Source: Tautonia sociabilis
GTDB taxonomy: Bacteria > Planctomycetota > Planctomycetia > Isosphaerales > Isosphaeraceae
DNA length: 64,000 nucleotides
Direction: 5' to 3'
NCBI RefSeq assembly: GCF_003977685.1
Contig: NZ_RYZH01000006.1
Coordinates: 62,001 to 126,000 of the forward strand
A program made the position numbers and the translations under genes. Under the pieces are notes generated by a model that did not search any database, was not told the DNA's origin, and saw only the letters and a program-made list of their open reading frames with translations. Positions within the stretch are counted from its first letter, which is position 1; the number at the start of each line of letters is the position of its first letter. Positions 11,193-17,565 of the stretch are shown here, one piece after another.

Positions 11193-11621
11193 TCAGGCTC
11201 GTCGGAGGATGCGGGCGAAGCGCGGGTCGCGCCGGAGCGCCTTGAGATCCGGGTCCCGGACCATGTGGCGGAAGTGCCGGTAGCCCAGGTCGACGGCGCG
11301 TTGCAGGGCGTCGAAGGCCGGGTCGAGCATCCCGAGCACCGCGTAGCTGCACGCGAGGTTATACCAGGGAATCGGCCGGTCGGGCTGCAGGCGAGTCAGC
11401 CGGCGGTCCAACTGGAGGGCCCGGGTCGACTCTCCCCGGCGGGCGAGGTTGTTGGCCTGGACCCGGATCACGTCGGCATAGAACGGATCGCGATCGAGGA
11501 TGCGGCCAAGGAACTCGACCTCGAAGTCGCGCTGCGATTGCTCACGCAAGCATCGGGTCGGAGTCTCTGGGGCCGTCCGATCGCGATCGGGGTTGCCGGG
11601 CAGGTGATTCGAGGCGGCCAT
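11193..11621 (-). CDS. Small TPR-type protein
   Basis: A 142-aa cytoplasmic protein with about two TPR units: FLGRILDRDPFYADVIRVQA, then ALQLDRRLTRLQPDRPIPWY and NLACSYAVLGMLDPAFDALQ, ending in a basic tail (RDPRFARILRRA). The tail pattern D-x-D-F-x-x-L-x-x-D-P-R-F is common in planctomycete TPR proteins. Function unknown. It lies 66 nt upstream of the PNP gene on the same strand and may be its operon partner. Confidence 0.75.
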   Translation of the reverse strand: MAASNHLPGNPDRDRTAPETPTRCLREQSQRDFEVEFLGRILDRDPFYADVIRVQANNLARRGESTRALQLDRRLTRLQPDRPIPWYNLACSYAVLGMLDPAFDALQRAVDLGYRHFRHMVRDPDLKALRRDPRFARILRRA

Positions 11622-11838
11622 GGCGCAACGCTCCTCAACCGACCGGCCGGAGGTCGATCACTCGGGATGACCGGCCCGGTCGTTCAAGCCTACTACACTA
11701 CGGCGCCGGGTCGCGTCGTGCCAAGCCCCCGCCTCCCGGAGTCGTTCCGGTTCTCCGACCGGGCCGGACCTCGGTCCGGCCCGGTCGGAGCGGATCGGGC
11801 TCCGGCCCCAGGGGATCGGGACGGAGCCGGGAAGGGGC

Positions 11839-12201
11839 TCAGAGGTCCTCGTCGTCGTCCTCGATCTCTTCGAGGTCCTCGTCCTCGTCGTCATCGAAGT
11901 CGTCGTCCTCATCGATGTCGATGTCGCCGAGGTCGTCGAGGTCGTCCTCGTCGTCGAGGTCGTCCTCGTCGTCGAAGTCGTCGTCCTCGTCGTCGAGGTC
12001 GTCGTCCTCGTCGTCGAAGTCGTCGTCCTCGTCGTCGAAGTCGTCGTCCTCGTCGTCGAAGTCGTCCTCCTCGTCTCCGGCCTCCTCGTCATCCTCTTCG
12101 GGATGTCGGGCGAACGGCTCGGCCGCGCCCCAGCCGCCGAGGGGCAGGGTGGCGGTGGCGTCGTCCTCGGGGGTGGCCAGCGGGGTCAGGAGGTCCCACA
12201 T
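11839..12201 (-). CDS. Highly acidic Asp/Glu-repeat protein
   Basis: A 120-aa protein starting at ATG 12201 (MWDLLTPLATPEDDATATLP). After ~35 ordinary residues it becomes almost pure D/E, with five heptads of the form DDFDDED (one with L for F) followed by shorter DDLDDED-like units and an E/D tail. At DNA level this is a 21-bp tandem repeat. There is no signal peptide. Such proteins are expected to be disordered and strongly anionic (metal or basic-protein binding is a guess). The longer frame continuing upstream to 12909 is only a shadow of the oxidoreductase gene. Confidence 0.65.
   Translation of the reverse strand: MWDLLTPLATPEDDATATLPLGGWGAAEPFARHPEEDDEEAGDEEDDFDDEDDDFDDEDDDFDDEDDDLDDEDDDFDDEDDLDDEDDLDDLGDIDIDEDDDFDDDEDEDLEEIEDDDEDL
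11970..12066. repeat. 21-bp tandem repeat coding for DDFDDED heptads
   Basis: Four to five near-identical 21-bp units (plus-strand consensus GAAGTCGTCGTCCTCGTCGTC), differing mainly by GAA/GAG, which exchanges Phe and Leu codons. The unit is a multiple of three, so copy-number change would keep the frame. Confidence 0.8.
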
Positions 12202-12318
12202 CGGGTCGGTCCTCTTGCCGGGGCGGATCGGGCCGATCACGGCGGCCCGAAGGCTCGGGGCGGGGAAATCGAGTCTGGTCTGCCCCCGACGGGCCGTTCC
12301 GGCCCGGTCGGAGTCATA

Positions 12319-12347
12319 CTGGTAGTCTCGCACCTGGGGATTGTCAA
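12319..12347 (-). promoter_or_regulatory. Putative promoter of the acidic-protein gene
   Basis: Minus strand: TTGACA (12347-12342), 17-bp spacer, TACCAG (12324-12319). The -35 is perfect and the -10 is weak. It lies ~120 nt before the ATG at 12201 and just downstream of the oxidoreductase stop. Confidence 0.45.
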
Positions 12348-12383
12348 GCAATGCCGTCGGATTGATCGGGAGGGGAGGGGGGA

Positions 12384-13397
12384 TCAGGCCGGAGCAAGCC
12401 GAATGACCTGCCCGGAGGCGGCCGATCGGGCGATCGCCTCCTGGAGCCGGACGGTTTCCATCGCCTGCTCGGCCGAGCAGCAGGGGGCGCGCCCCGATCG
12501 GATCGCGTGGATGAAGTCGGCGTCGATACTCATCCCGGGGCCGGCGGTCAGCGAGATCGACTGGAATCGCGAGTCCGGGGCCGACCCCGCCAGTTGCAAC
12601 GCGGCCTCGCTCGCCCGGATCGTCCCTCCCTCGCCGAAAAACGTGATCTCGAAGAGCGGGGCCGGCGCGACCCCCGAGATCGCCAGGGTGGCCGGCGTTC
12701 CGTCGGTCAACCGCAGCGAAACCGCGTCCACGACATCGAGCCCAGGGGCCTCTCGGTCCTGGAACGCCGAAACCTCGGCGACCGACTGGCCCGTCGTCCA
12801 GATCAGGGCGTCGAGCAGGTGGTCTCCGGCGTCGGCGAGGATTCCCCCGCCGGACATCTTCGGGTCCAGCCTCCAGGCGTTCTCCGGTCCGCCGTGCCCG
12901 GCCAGCCACGCCTCGGCCATGACCGCCGAGACCAACCGCAAGCGGCCGATCCTCCCCTCTTCCAGCAACCGCCTCGCCTCGACCAGCCCCGGCGCCAGGC
13001 GGTACTGGTGGCCGACGCCGACCACCCGGTCCCGGCCTCTCGCCAGGCCGACGATGTCATCGGCCTCCTGGGCATTGGTCGAAAGCGGTTTCTCGATGAA
13101 CAGATGGCAGCCGGCCTGCAGCCCGTCCATCGCCGGCCGGTAATGGGCCCGGGGAGGAGTGAAGATCGCCAGGACATCCGGGGAGACAGCCTCGAGCAAC
13201 TGCCGGTGATCGGCGAAGATCGGGATCGAGCCCGGATCTCCCCCGGGACCGACGAGGTCGGCCACCAGGCCCCGGGCCGCCTCGGACTCCGGATCGGCGC
13301 AGCCGGCGATGACCACTCCCTCGAGGGCGCCGAGGCGCTGGGAATGGATCCGCGCGGCATGCCCGCAGCCGACGATCCCGATCTTCAACGCGGTCAT
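12384..13397 (-). CDS. Gfo/Idh/MocA-family NAD(P) oxidoreductase
   Basis: A 337-aa cytoplasmic dehydrogenase with the Rossmann start IGIVGCGHAARIHSQRL (residues 5-21), the EKPLS signature (LFIEKPLSTNAQEADDIV, catalytic Lys, near residue 100) and the C-terminal alpha/beta sheet domain with GGGILADAGDHLLDALIW, whose Asp and His are the usual catalytic pair. The family oxidises sugars, inositols or related compounds; the substrate cannot be told. No signal peptide, unlike many planctomycete members. It has 182 nt to the acidic-protein gene. Confidence 0.92.
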   Translation of the reverse strand: MTALKIGIVGCGHAARIHSQRLGALEGVVIAGCADPESEAARGLVADLVGPGGDPGSIPIFADHRQLLEAVSPDVLAIFTPPRAHYRPAMDGLQAGCHLFIEKPLSTNAQEADDIVGLARGRDRVVGVGHQYRLAPGLVEARRLLEEGRIGRLRLVSAVMAEAWLAGHGGPENAWRLDPKMSGGGILADAGDHLLDALIWTTGQSVAEVSAFQDREAPGLDVVDAVSLRLTDGTPATLAISGVAPAPLFEITFFGEGGTIRASEAALQLAGSAPDSRFQSISLTAGPGMSIDADFIHAIRSGRAPCCSAEQAMETVRLQEAIARSAASGQVIRLAPA

Positions 13398-13625
13398 GGT
13401 CCTGCACCCGAGGCGTGTCAGCCTCTCCCCCCTTCCACCCCCCGGGCGGACGGGGCTCCCTGCCCTGCCGATCGCAACATCCCAGCAACCCGACGATGGC
13501 TCGTCAAGACCATCCCCCCTCCCTCCCGTTCTTCCTGGCCGACCGGCCGATCCGACCCGACTGCCTGGCCTCCCCGACCTCCCCGCTCCCCGGGCTTCAC
13601 CCCCTCCGCTGCTGGCACAGCCGGC

Positions 13626-13655
13626 TTGACTCTGGAGAGCGGCTGCCCGTATCCT
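13626..13655 (+). promoter_or_regulatory. Promoter of the tRNA-His gene
   Basis: TTGACT (13626-13631), an 18-bp spacer and TATCCT (13650-13655), 14 bp before the mature tRNA. Confidence 0.7.
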
Positions 13656-13669
13656 GTCTGCAACAGGAT

Positions 13670-13743
13670 GGTGGCTGTTGCCTAGCGGTTAAGGCGCCAG
13701 ATTGTGGATCTGGAGATCGCGGGTTCGAATCCCGTCAGCCACC
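13670..13743 (+). tRNA. tRNA-His (GTG), canonical
   Basis: Complete cloverleaf: G-1 at 13670, acceptor GTGGCTG/CAGCCAC, anticodon stem CCAGA/TCTGG with loop TTGTGGA, T-arm GCGGG-TTCGAAT-CCCGT, discriminator C at 13743. G-1 facing C73 is the histidine identity pair. CCA is not encoded. It stands alone on the plus strand, opposite to the array, and is more canonical than the array tRNA-His at 15768. Confidence 0.95.
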
Positions 13744-14037
13744 CTTCCCCTCTCCCAACCAAGCTCTCGCCTCGCTCTCAATTCGAGGCCAGTGATCAGA
13801 GGCTTCCTTCCCTCGCCGTCCCGGGAGGAACGCTCCCGAGGGGAGTCATCGCCAGACGCCCTGCGTGCTCCCGAGCAAGGGGGGCAGGCCCTTCGAGGGA
13901 CCAGGGGAATGGGCGGCTCCCCGACGATCGGGAGTCGGCTCGAGGGAGCAGGGGAGCGGATCCAGGAGGAGAGCCGGTTGGATCGGGCACGGGGTCCGAA
14001 TCGGGCCGTGCATTCGATTCGGTGGGCTGGCCTCCGT

Positions 14038-15135
14038 TCAGGGGGAATCGCCCCCAACGGGTGTGAGGATGCCGATCCTCCAGGGGTAGGCCCCGTAGGG
14101 CTTCCCGGCCTTCTCCGAGTCGAGCATCCCCTGGAAGACGAACCGAAGGTGATCGGGGTCGATGGTCAACGTCTGATCGACGCCATCCCGGATCAGCTCC
14201 CCGTGGCTGACGTTATCGGTCCAGGCGTCCACCCCCGGGCCCGGCCGGATGTTGGCTGAACCGGCGAAGGGGCGGTCGGCCGAGTCGGCGACGGGGGTCC
14301 AGGGGCCGTCCAGGCGATCGGCGAGATAGGCCTTGTAATATCGCGTGCCGTCCTGTTCCACGATGGTCAGGTAGCGGTCCTGCCCCTTGATCCGGTACGT
14401 GTGGCTCGCCTCGAAGATCTCGGCCTGGAGCGCCAGCTCGCAATGCGAGAACCCCGTCGGGAAGGCGTCCAGATCCGTCCAGAGCCGCCACATCCGCCCT
14501 CCGGAACTGGTCAGGAAGAGGAAGGCGCGCTCGTCGTCGCAGATGATCCAGTAGTCCAGCCCCCCGGCCTCCCGGGGGTCCTCCGGGCCGCCGTCGAGGA
14601 TCGGCCGGGCCTGCGTCCAGGAGCCAGGGTCCGCGATCGTCTCGGTCGTCGAGTACGCGACCCACATCCGGGTCTGACCGGGCATGCCCCCCACTTGGTA
14701 GATCAGGTACCAGCGATCGTGCGGGGCGAAGTAGAAGACCTGAGGGGCGCAGTAGTAGGAGGTGGGGCAGATCTCCAGGATCGTCCGTTCGGCCTTGTCG
14801 GCCTCCTCCCAGCGCTCGAACGAGCAGTATTCAATCGCCGATCGGCCCGGCAGCTTCACCGTCATGAAGACATGCCAGCGTCCCTCGAAGAACACCACGC
14901 TCGGATCCTTCTGGGCATGGCTCGGCTCGAGATCCCTGCGTTACGGGGAGATCAGCGGCGAGCTGTATTCCCAGAGCGCCGGGACCCGGAATCCTGGCTC
15001 GCCGTCCCGGCCGGGGTTAAAGGCTCCGGCTGAGGGTTCGGCCCCGCGTGGGTCGATCGCGGACGAGGGGAGGGAGACAAGGCTCCCCCCGATCAGGACC
15101 GCTCCGATCCGGATGAATCGGCCGGAAATGCTCAT
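14038..15135 (-). pseudogene. GH62 alpha-L-arabinofuranosidase, interrupted by in-frame TAA
   Basis: Reading from ATG 15135, the product begins with a Sec signal peptide (MSISGRFIRIGAVLIGGSLV, cleavage near PSSA), then RVPALWEYSSPLISP, then a TAA at 14943-14941, and in the same frame continues with RRDLEPSHAQKDPSVVFFEG and the rest of a GH62 domain (FMTVKLPGRSAIEYCSFERW, ELALQAEIFEASHTY, NVSHGELIRDGVDQTLTIDP). GH62 enzymes remove arabinose side chains from xylan. The stop falls just before the KDPS motif that holds the catalytic Asp, so a restart at the GTG at 14898 would lose it. One base change would restore a 365-residue enzyme of family length: recent inactivation, sequencing error or readthrough. 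Confidence 0.85.
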
Positions 15136-15194
15136 GTCGGCTGCTCCCGATCCCGGAGGCATCATCCCGGCGACCGGCACGACGCTCCCGGGTC

Positions 15195-15229
15195 GCCCCC
15201 GATCATCCGAACGTACCCGAATCGGGGGC
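15195..15229 (-). terminator. Hairpin downstream of the tRNA array
   Basis: Stem 15195-15203 with 15221-15229 (GCCCCCGAT/ATCGGGGGC, 9 bp), loop 17 nt; an alternative outer stem GGTCGCC/GGCGACC is also possible. It lies about 150 nt after the last array tRNA, in the right place for a terminator, but without a T-tract. Confidence 0.35.
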
Positions 15230-15239
15230 GGGAGGCGAC

Positions 15240-15310
15240 CTCAGACCTCTCCCCTGGTCTCGAACCCAGGTCCGGGACTCCTCGCGCCGATGGCCTCGCC
15301 GGCGAGGCCG
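15240..15310 (-). tRNA. tRNA-like remnant at the array end
   Basis: Only a T-arm-like element is clear (CCTGG-GTTCGAGA-CCAGG, loop one base too long). A possible acceptor pairing CCTCGCC/GGAGAGG has one mismatch. No anticodon arm could be assigned; next to it is an 18-bp palindrome (GGCCTCGCCGGCGAGGCC). Boundaries are approximate. Confidence 0.3.
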
Positions 15311-15382
15311 GTGCGCCGCGTTCCCGTCGGGATCGGCGGCGTGCGTCCAGGAGTCGGGGCGACGGAGTTCTACCGTCGCCAG

Positions 15383-15453
15383 AGACGCCGGTGGGAGTCG
15401 AACCCACTTCGACCGGGTTGCAGCCGGTTGCCTGGCCGTCTGGCTCCAGCGTC
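15383..15453 (-). tRNA. tRNA-Cys (GCA)
   Basis: Acceptor GACGCTG/CGGCGTC (one U-G), anticodon stem ACCGG/CCGGT with loop CTGCAAC, T-arm GTGGG-TTCGACT-CCCAC, discriminator U, which is the Cys identity base. Confidence 0.85.
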
Positions 15454-15480
15454 TTGGACGTCTCTCTCTTGCGGAAGGAG

Positions 15481-15551
15481 TGTCCCCGCCAGGAGTCGAA
15501 CCTGGCCTCCGACCTTCGCACGGTCGTGTGCCTCCCTCACACTCCGGGGAC
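15481..15551 (-). tRNA. tRNA-Arg (GCG), unusual anticodon
   Basis: Acceptor GTCCCCG/CGGGGAC perfect, anticodon stem CGACC/GGTCG, loop GTGCGAA, T-arm CCAGG-TTCGACT-CCTGG, A73. Position 8 is G rather than U and the D-arm is irregular. GCG reads CGC directly, whereas bacteria normally use ACG modified to inosine. It closely resembles the neighbouring Arg (CCG) gene. Confidence 0.65.
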
Positions 15552-15577
15552 GTCGCCGGCCCTTGAGAGCCGGCCAG

Positions 15578-15649
15578 TGCCCTCGCCAGGAGTCGAACCT
15601 GGCCTTCGACCTTCGGAGGGTCGCGTGCGCTCCGACACACCCCGAGGGC
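15578..15649 (-). tRNA. tRNA-Arg (CCG)
   Basis: Acceptor GCCCTCG/CGAGGGC perfect, anticodon stem CGACC/GGTCG, loop CTCCGAA, T-arm identical to the preceding Arg unit, A73. The two Arg genes look like a tandem duplication with diverged anticodon and acceptor. Confidence 0.75.
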
Positions 15650-15666
15650 AGCGATCGATCCACCAG

Positions 15667-15736
15667 CAGGGACGCAAGGATTCGAACCCTGTCGACGGGC
15701 TTTGGAGGCCCGCTGCTCTCCCAGGAGCACGCCCCT
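15667..15736 (-). tRNA. tRNA-Trp (CCA)
   Basis: Acceptor AGGGGCG/CGTCCCT, D-stem GCTC/GAGC, anticodon stem CGGGC/GCCCG with loop CTCCAAA, T-arm CAGGG-TTCGAAT-CCTTG, discriminator G as in other bacterial tRNA-Trp. Confidence 0.85.
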
Positions 15737-15767
15737 GTCGAATGACGCATTGATGCCGATGAATCCA

Positions 15768-15839
15768 GGTGTCCGACGGGATTCGAACCCGCCCCTCGGG
15801 GCCCACAACCCCGGGTGCTGCCGCTACACCACGGACACC
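15768..15839 (-). tRNA. tRNA-His (GTG), second copy
   Basis: Acceptor GTGTCCG/CGGACAC, G-1 at 15839 opposite C73 at 15768, anticodon stem CGGGG/CCCCG with loop TTGTGGG, T-arm GCGGG-TTCGAAT-CCCGT. The D-loop is shortened compared with the plus-strand copy at 13670. Confidence 0.88.
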
Positions 15840-15860
15840 ATCGATCATCCGATCCGGCAG

Positions 15861-15943
15861 CGGAAGGAGGGGGAGTCGAACCCCCAAGGCTTACGCTCGC
15901 CCGCATTCCAGGCGGGTCCCGTCTCCCATCGGGTTGCCCTTCC
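15861..15943 (-). tRNA. tRNA-Ser (GGA)
   Basis: Class II tRNA of 83 nt with a long variable arm. Acceptor GGAAGGG/TCCTTCC, anticodon stem CCCGC/GCGGG with loop CTGGAAT, T-arm GGGGG-TTCGACT-CCCCC, discriminator G as expected for Ser. Confidence 0.9.
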
Positions 15944-15964
15944 ACGATCAGGAGTGGGTCAGGA

Positions 15965-16042
15965 TGGGTGGTGCAGGGATCGAACCGACGACCTCCCGCA
16001 TGTTATTTCATTCGGGCGCTCTCCCGGCTGAGCGAACCGCCC
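15965..16042 (-). tRNA. tRNA-like gene with an abnormal anticodon arm
   Basis: Acceptor GGGCGGT/ACCACCC (one C-A mismatch), a good D-arm (GCTC-AGCCGGGA-GAGC), T-loop TTCGATC and A73. The anticodon stem CCCG/CGGG encloses 14 nt instead of 7-9 (AATGAAATAACATG). TGAAA in it suggests a tRNA-Phe ancestor with an insertion, but no normal anticodon loop can be drawn. Confidence 0.5.
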
Positions 16043-16047
16043 GGGAT

Positions 16048-16076
16048 TGCGTCCCGCCCCGGTGGGGCAGGACGCA
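16048..16076 (-). terminator. Strong hairpin between two array tRNAs
   Basis: Stem TGCGTCC/GGACGCA continued by GCCCC/GGGGC after one mismatch, 3-nt loop. It fits a processing or termination structure inside the array; no T-tract follows on either strand. Confidence 0.4.
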
Positions 16077-16077
16077 G

Positions 16078-16164
16078 CGGAAGGGAAGGGATTCAAACCC
16101 CCACGACCCGGAGGACGACCTCGTTCGCAGAGAGGCCCGGCCAGGCCGGATCCGGCTCCCTTCC
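16078..16164 (-). tRNA. Class II tRNA-like gene, probably Ser type
   Basis: 87 nt with a long variable arm, acceptor GGAAGGG/CCCTTCC perfect, discriminator G, both as in the two Ser genes of the array. The T-loop is TTTGAAT (C56 replaced). The anticodon loop reads CTGCGAA with a mismatched closing pair: centred reading gives GCG (Arg), a one-base slip gives CGA (Ser). Confidence 0.5.
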
Positions 16165-16193
16165 GTCGGCTCGGATCGCTCGACTCAGTCGAA

Positions 16194-16264
16194 TGGACCG
16201 CCGGGGAGTCGAACCCCGATTGCCGGTGTGCAAGGCCGGTGTCCTCCCGTTGGACGAGCAGCCC
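16194..16264 (-). tRNA. tRNA-Ala (TGC)
   Basis: Acceptor GGGCTGC/GCGGTCC contains a G3-U70 pair, the alanine identity element. Anticodon loop CTTGCAC (stem CCGG/CCGG plus a C-A closing mismatch), D-stem GTCC/GGAC, T-arm CGGGG-TTCGACT-CCCCG, A73. One of only two U34 anticodons in the array. Confidence 0.82.
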
Positions 16265-16285
16265 GATGTCCCGATCGCTCGGGAG

Positions 16286-16356
16286 AGGTCCGCCCGGGAC
16301 TCGAACCCGGACCGCCTCCGTACCGAGGAGGCATGCCGCCGTCGCACCCGCGGACC
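16286..16356 (-). tRNA. tRNA-Thr (GGT) with C33
   Basis: Acceptor GGTCCGC/GCGGACC perfect, anticodon stem CCTCC/GGAGG, loop TCGGTAC, T-arm CCGGG-TTCGAGT-CCCGG, discriminator U. Position 33 is C instead of the near-universal U. Confidence 0.65.
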
Positions 16357-16367
16357 ATTCGCATCAG

Positions 16368-16440
16368 TCGTCCCGGCAGGACTCGAACCTGCGCCTGTCC
16401 GCTTGTAAGGCGGGTGCCCTTGCCGCTGGGCGACGGGACG
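16368..16440 (-). tRNA. tRNA-Val (TAC)
   Basis: Acceptor CGTCCCG/CGGGACG perfect, anticodon loop CTTACAA on a CCGC/GCGG stem, T-arm GCAGG-TTCGAGT-CCTGC, A73. Confidence 0.82.
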
Positions 16441-16456
16441 AATCGGGGTCGGAGAG

Positions 16457-16530
16457 TCGCCGGAGTGGGAGTCGAACCCACAGACACCGTCCCCTCAGGA
16501 CGGCGGCGTTGCCGATTTGCCTACCCGGCG
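16457..16530 (-). tRNA. tRNA-Leu-like (GAG) with a short variable arm
   Basis: Acceptor CGCCGGG/TCCGGCG, anticodon stem CCGTC/GACGG with loop CTGAGGG, T-arm GTGGG-TTCGACT-CCCAC, A73. The variable region is only 5 nt (TGTCT), whereas bacterial tRNA-Leu is class II with a long arm. Its D-arm resembles that of the CAG unit at 17078. Confidence 0.6.
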
Positions 16531-16549
16531 CTGCGATGATCGGTCGGAG

Positions 16550-16593
16550 TGGCGATCAAGGAGGTCGAACCCATCTCGCGGCGCTGGATCGCC
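16550..16593 (-). tRNA. Truncated tRNA: acceptor stem plus T-arm only
   Basis: A 44-nt unit with a perfect acceptor GGCGATC/GATCGCC and a T-loop TTCGACC, but only 12 nt where the D- and anticodon arms should be. It looks like a deletion remnant; as RNA it would fold as a minihelix. Confidence 0.45.
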
Positions 16594-16599
16594 CGGGAG

Positions 16600-16668
16600 T
16601 CCCAGGCCCCGGTATCGAACCGGGCGAGCCGGGCGTATGAGACCCGGCCGGGCACCTGCCCGCCTGGA
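16600..16668 (-). tRNA. tRNA with CAT anticodon (Met or Ile2)
   Basis: Acceptor TCCAGGC/GCCTGGG (terminal U-G), anticodon stem CGGGT/GCCCG with loop CTCATAC, T-arm CCCGG-TTCGATA-CCGGG, A73, very short D-loop. It lacks the initiator C1-A72 mismatch and the three G-C pairs of initiator tRNA. Elongator Met and lysidine-modified Ile cannot be told apart here. Confidence 0.72.
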
Positions 16669-16697
16669 ATCGATCGCTGATGACCTGTGAGGTCGAT

Positions 16698-16768
16698 CGG
16701 CCCGTGAGGGAATCGAGCTCTCCCCTTCCGGCTGAGAAGCGGGCGTCCTCCCGATCGACCCGCGGGCC
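16698..16768 (-). tRNA. tRNA-Glu (CTC), degenerate
   Basis: Acceptor GGCCCGC/ACGGGCC, D-stem GTC/GAC, anticodon loop TTCTCAG, G73 as in Glu tRNAs. The anticodon stem has only three good pairs and the T-loop begins with C (CTCGATT). Confidence 0.55.
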
Positions 16769-16779
16769 ATACCGAGCAG

Positions 16780-16850
16780 TCGCCCGTGCGGGGATCGAAC
16801 CCGCGTTTCCCGGTTGAGGGCCGAGCGTCCTTCCACTGGACGAACGAGCG
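16780..16850 (-). tRNA. tRNA-Glu (CTC), second copy, with C33
   Basis: Acceptor CGCTCGT/ACGGGCG, anticodon stem CTCGG/CCGGG with loop CCCTCAA, T-arm GCGGG-TTCGATC-CCCGC, A73. C replaces U33. Confidence 0.6.
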
Positions 16851-16862
16851 ATCCGAATCGAG

Positions 16863-16944
16863 TGCGTCGGGACGGAGTCGAACCGCCACAGCCGGAGGGC
16901 GGGCGGGTGACATCCATCTGGGCTCGCCAGTGCCCGGCCGACAC
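16863..16944 (-). tRNA. tRNA-like gene, anticodon probably GTC (Asp)
   Basis: 82 nt. Acceptor GTGTCGG/CCGACGC, T-arm GGCGG-TTCGACT-CCGTC, A73. The best anticodon loop is ATGTCAC on a weak stem, followed by a variable region of ~14 nt. Both the discriminator and the long variable region are unlike normal tRNA-Asp. Confidence 0.45.
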
Positions 16945-16967
16945 ATCGATACCCGTTCCAATCCGAG

Positions 16968-17042
16968 CGCCCCCGATGGGATTCGAACCCATGACCTCCG
17001 CCGTGACAAGGCGGCGAGCACTCCAGGCTGCTCCACGAAGGC
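16968..17042 (-). tRNA. tRNA-Asp (GTC)
   Basis: Acceptor GCCTTCG/CGGGGGC (two U-G pairs), D-stem GAGC/GCTC, anticodon stem CCGCC/GGCGG with loop TTGTCAC, T-arm ATGGG-TTCGAAT-CCCAT, discriminator G. This is a regular tRNA. Confidence 0.92.
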
Positions 17043-17077
17043 GTTGCCGATTTCGGATCGATCTCGGCCGATCCGAG

Positions 17078-17151
17078 TGGCCCAGGAGGGATTCGAACCC
17101 CCATTCTCCCGCTCCTGAGGCGGGCGGCGTTGCCAGTTAGCCTACCGGGCC
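17078..17151 (-). tRNA. tRNA-Leu-like (CAG) with a short variable arm
   Basis: Acceptor GGCCCGG/CTGGGCC, anticodon stem CCCGC/GCGGG with loop CTCAGGA, T-loop TTCGAAT, A73. The variable region is 5 nt (AGAAT), as in the GAG unit at 16457, so these two Leu-anticodon genes share a class I body. Confidence 0.65.
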
Positions 17152-17192
17152 ATGAATGTCCTCTCCCCCCCTCTCGATCGATCGGCCTGCGA

Positions 17193-17262
17193 TCCCCGGG
17201 GAGGGAGTCGATCCCTCGATCGCCCGATCCTCGCCGGGCCGCTCGGCCGGGTTGGCGGGTCC
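17193..17262 (-). tRNA. Degenerate tRNA-like unit
   Basis: A good T-arm (GAGGG-ATCGACT-CCCTC) followed by CCCGGGG, and a possible anticodon arm GCCCG/CGGGC with an 8-nt loop (GCGAGGAT). No 5' acceptor strand pairs with the 3' strand, so I treat it as a pseudogene. The 5' boundary is a guess. Confidence 0.3.
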
Positions 17263-17306
17263 GCGAATGGATCACGATGAAGGAGACACACATCATCACG
17301 TCCAGG

Positions 17307-17378
17307 TTCGGGGAGAAGGACTCGAACCTCCACGGTCGCCTTCAGAGGGCGATGGCCTACCGATTCGCCAATCCCCGA
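17307..17378 (-). tRNA. tRNA-Gln (CTG)
   Basis: Acceptor TCGGGGA/TCCCCGA perfect with a terminal U-A pair (a Gln feature), anticodon stem TCGCC/GGCGA with loop CTCTGAA, T-loop TTCGAGT, A73. Confidence 0.85.
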
Positions 17379-17379
17379 G

Positions 17380-17451
17380 TGTGCCCCGCGGGAGTCGAAC
17401 CCGCCTGTCCGGTGTGGGGAGCCGGTGCCTGTGCCGATCGGCCAGGGACAC
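17380..17451 (-). tRNA. tRNA-Gly (CCC)
   Basis: Acceptor GTGTCCC/GGGGCAC, anticodon loop TCCCCAC on a CCGG/CCGG stem with a C-A closing mismatch, T-arm GCGGG-TTCGACT-CCCGC, A73 (Gly usually has U73). In this register position 33 is C. Confidence 0.6.
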
Positions 17452-17462
17452 GGATGTTCCAG

Positions 17463-17546
17463 CGGAAGGGGAGGGAGTCGAACCCCCAAGGCTCATCGCT
17501 CGGCCGCGTTCGAGGCGGCTGCCGTCTCCGATCGGCTTGCCCTTCC
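17463..17546 (-). tRNA. tRNA-Ser (CGA)
   Basis: Class II tRNA of 84 nt with a long variable arm; acceptor GGAAGGG/CCCTTCC perfect, anticodon stem GCCGC/GCGGC with loop CTCGAAC, T-loop TTCGACT, discriminator G. Confidence 0.92.
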
Positions 17547-17565
17547 TGCACGTCAAGCACGAGAG

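Noticed and set aside
11970..12066. 21-bp repeats as a possible CRISPR array
   Set aside because: Units are directly adjacent with no spacers and encode a heptad repeat; no cas genes are in the window.
15240..15310. tRNA-Sec at the end of the array
   Set aside because: Length and palindrome suggested it, but there is no TCA anticodon and no 8-bp acceptor stem.
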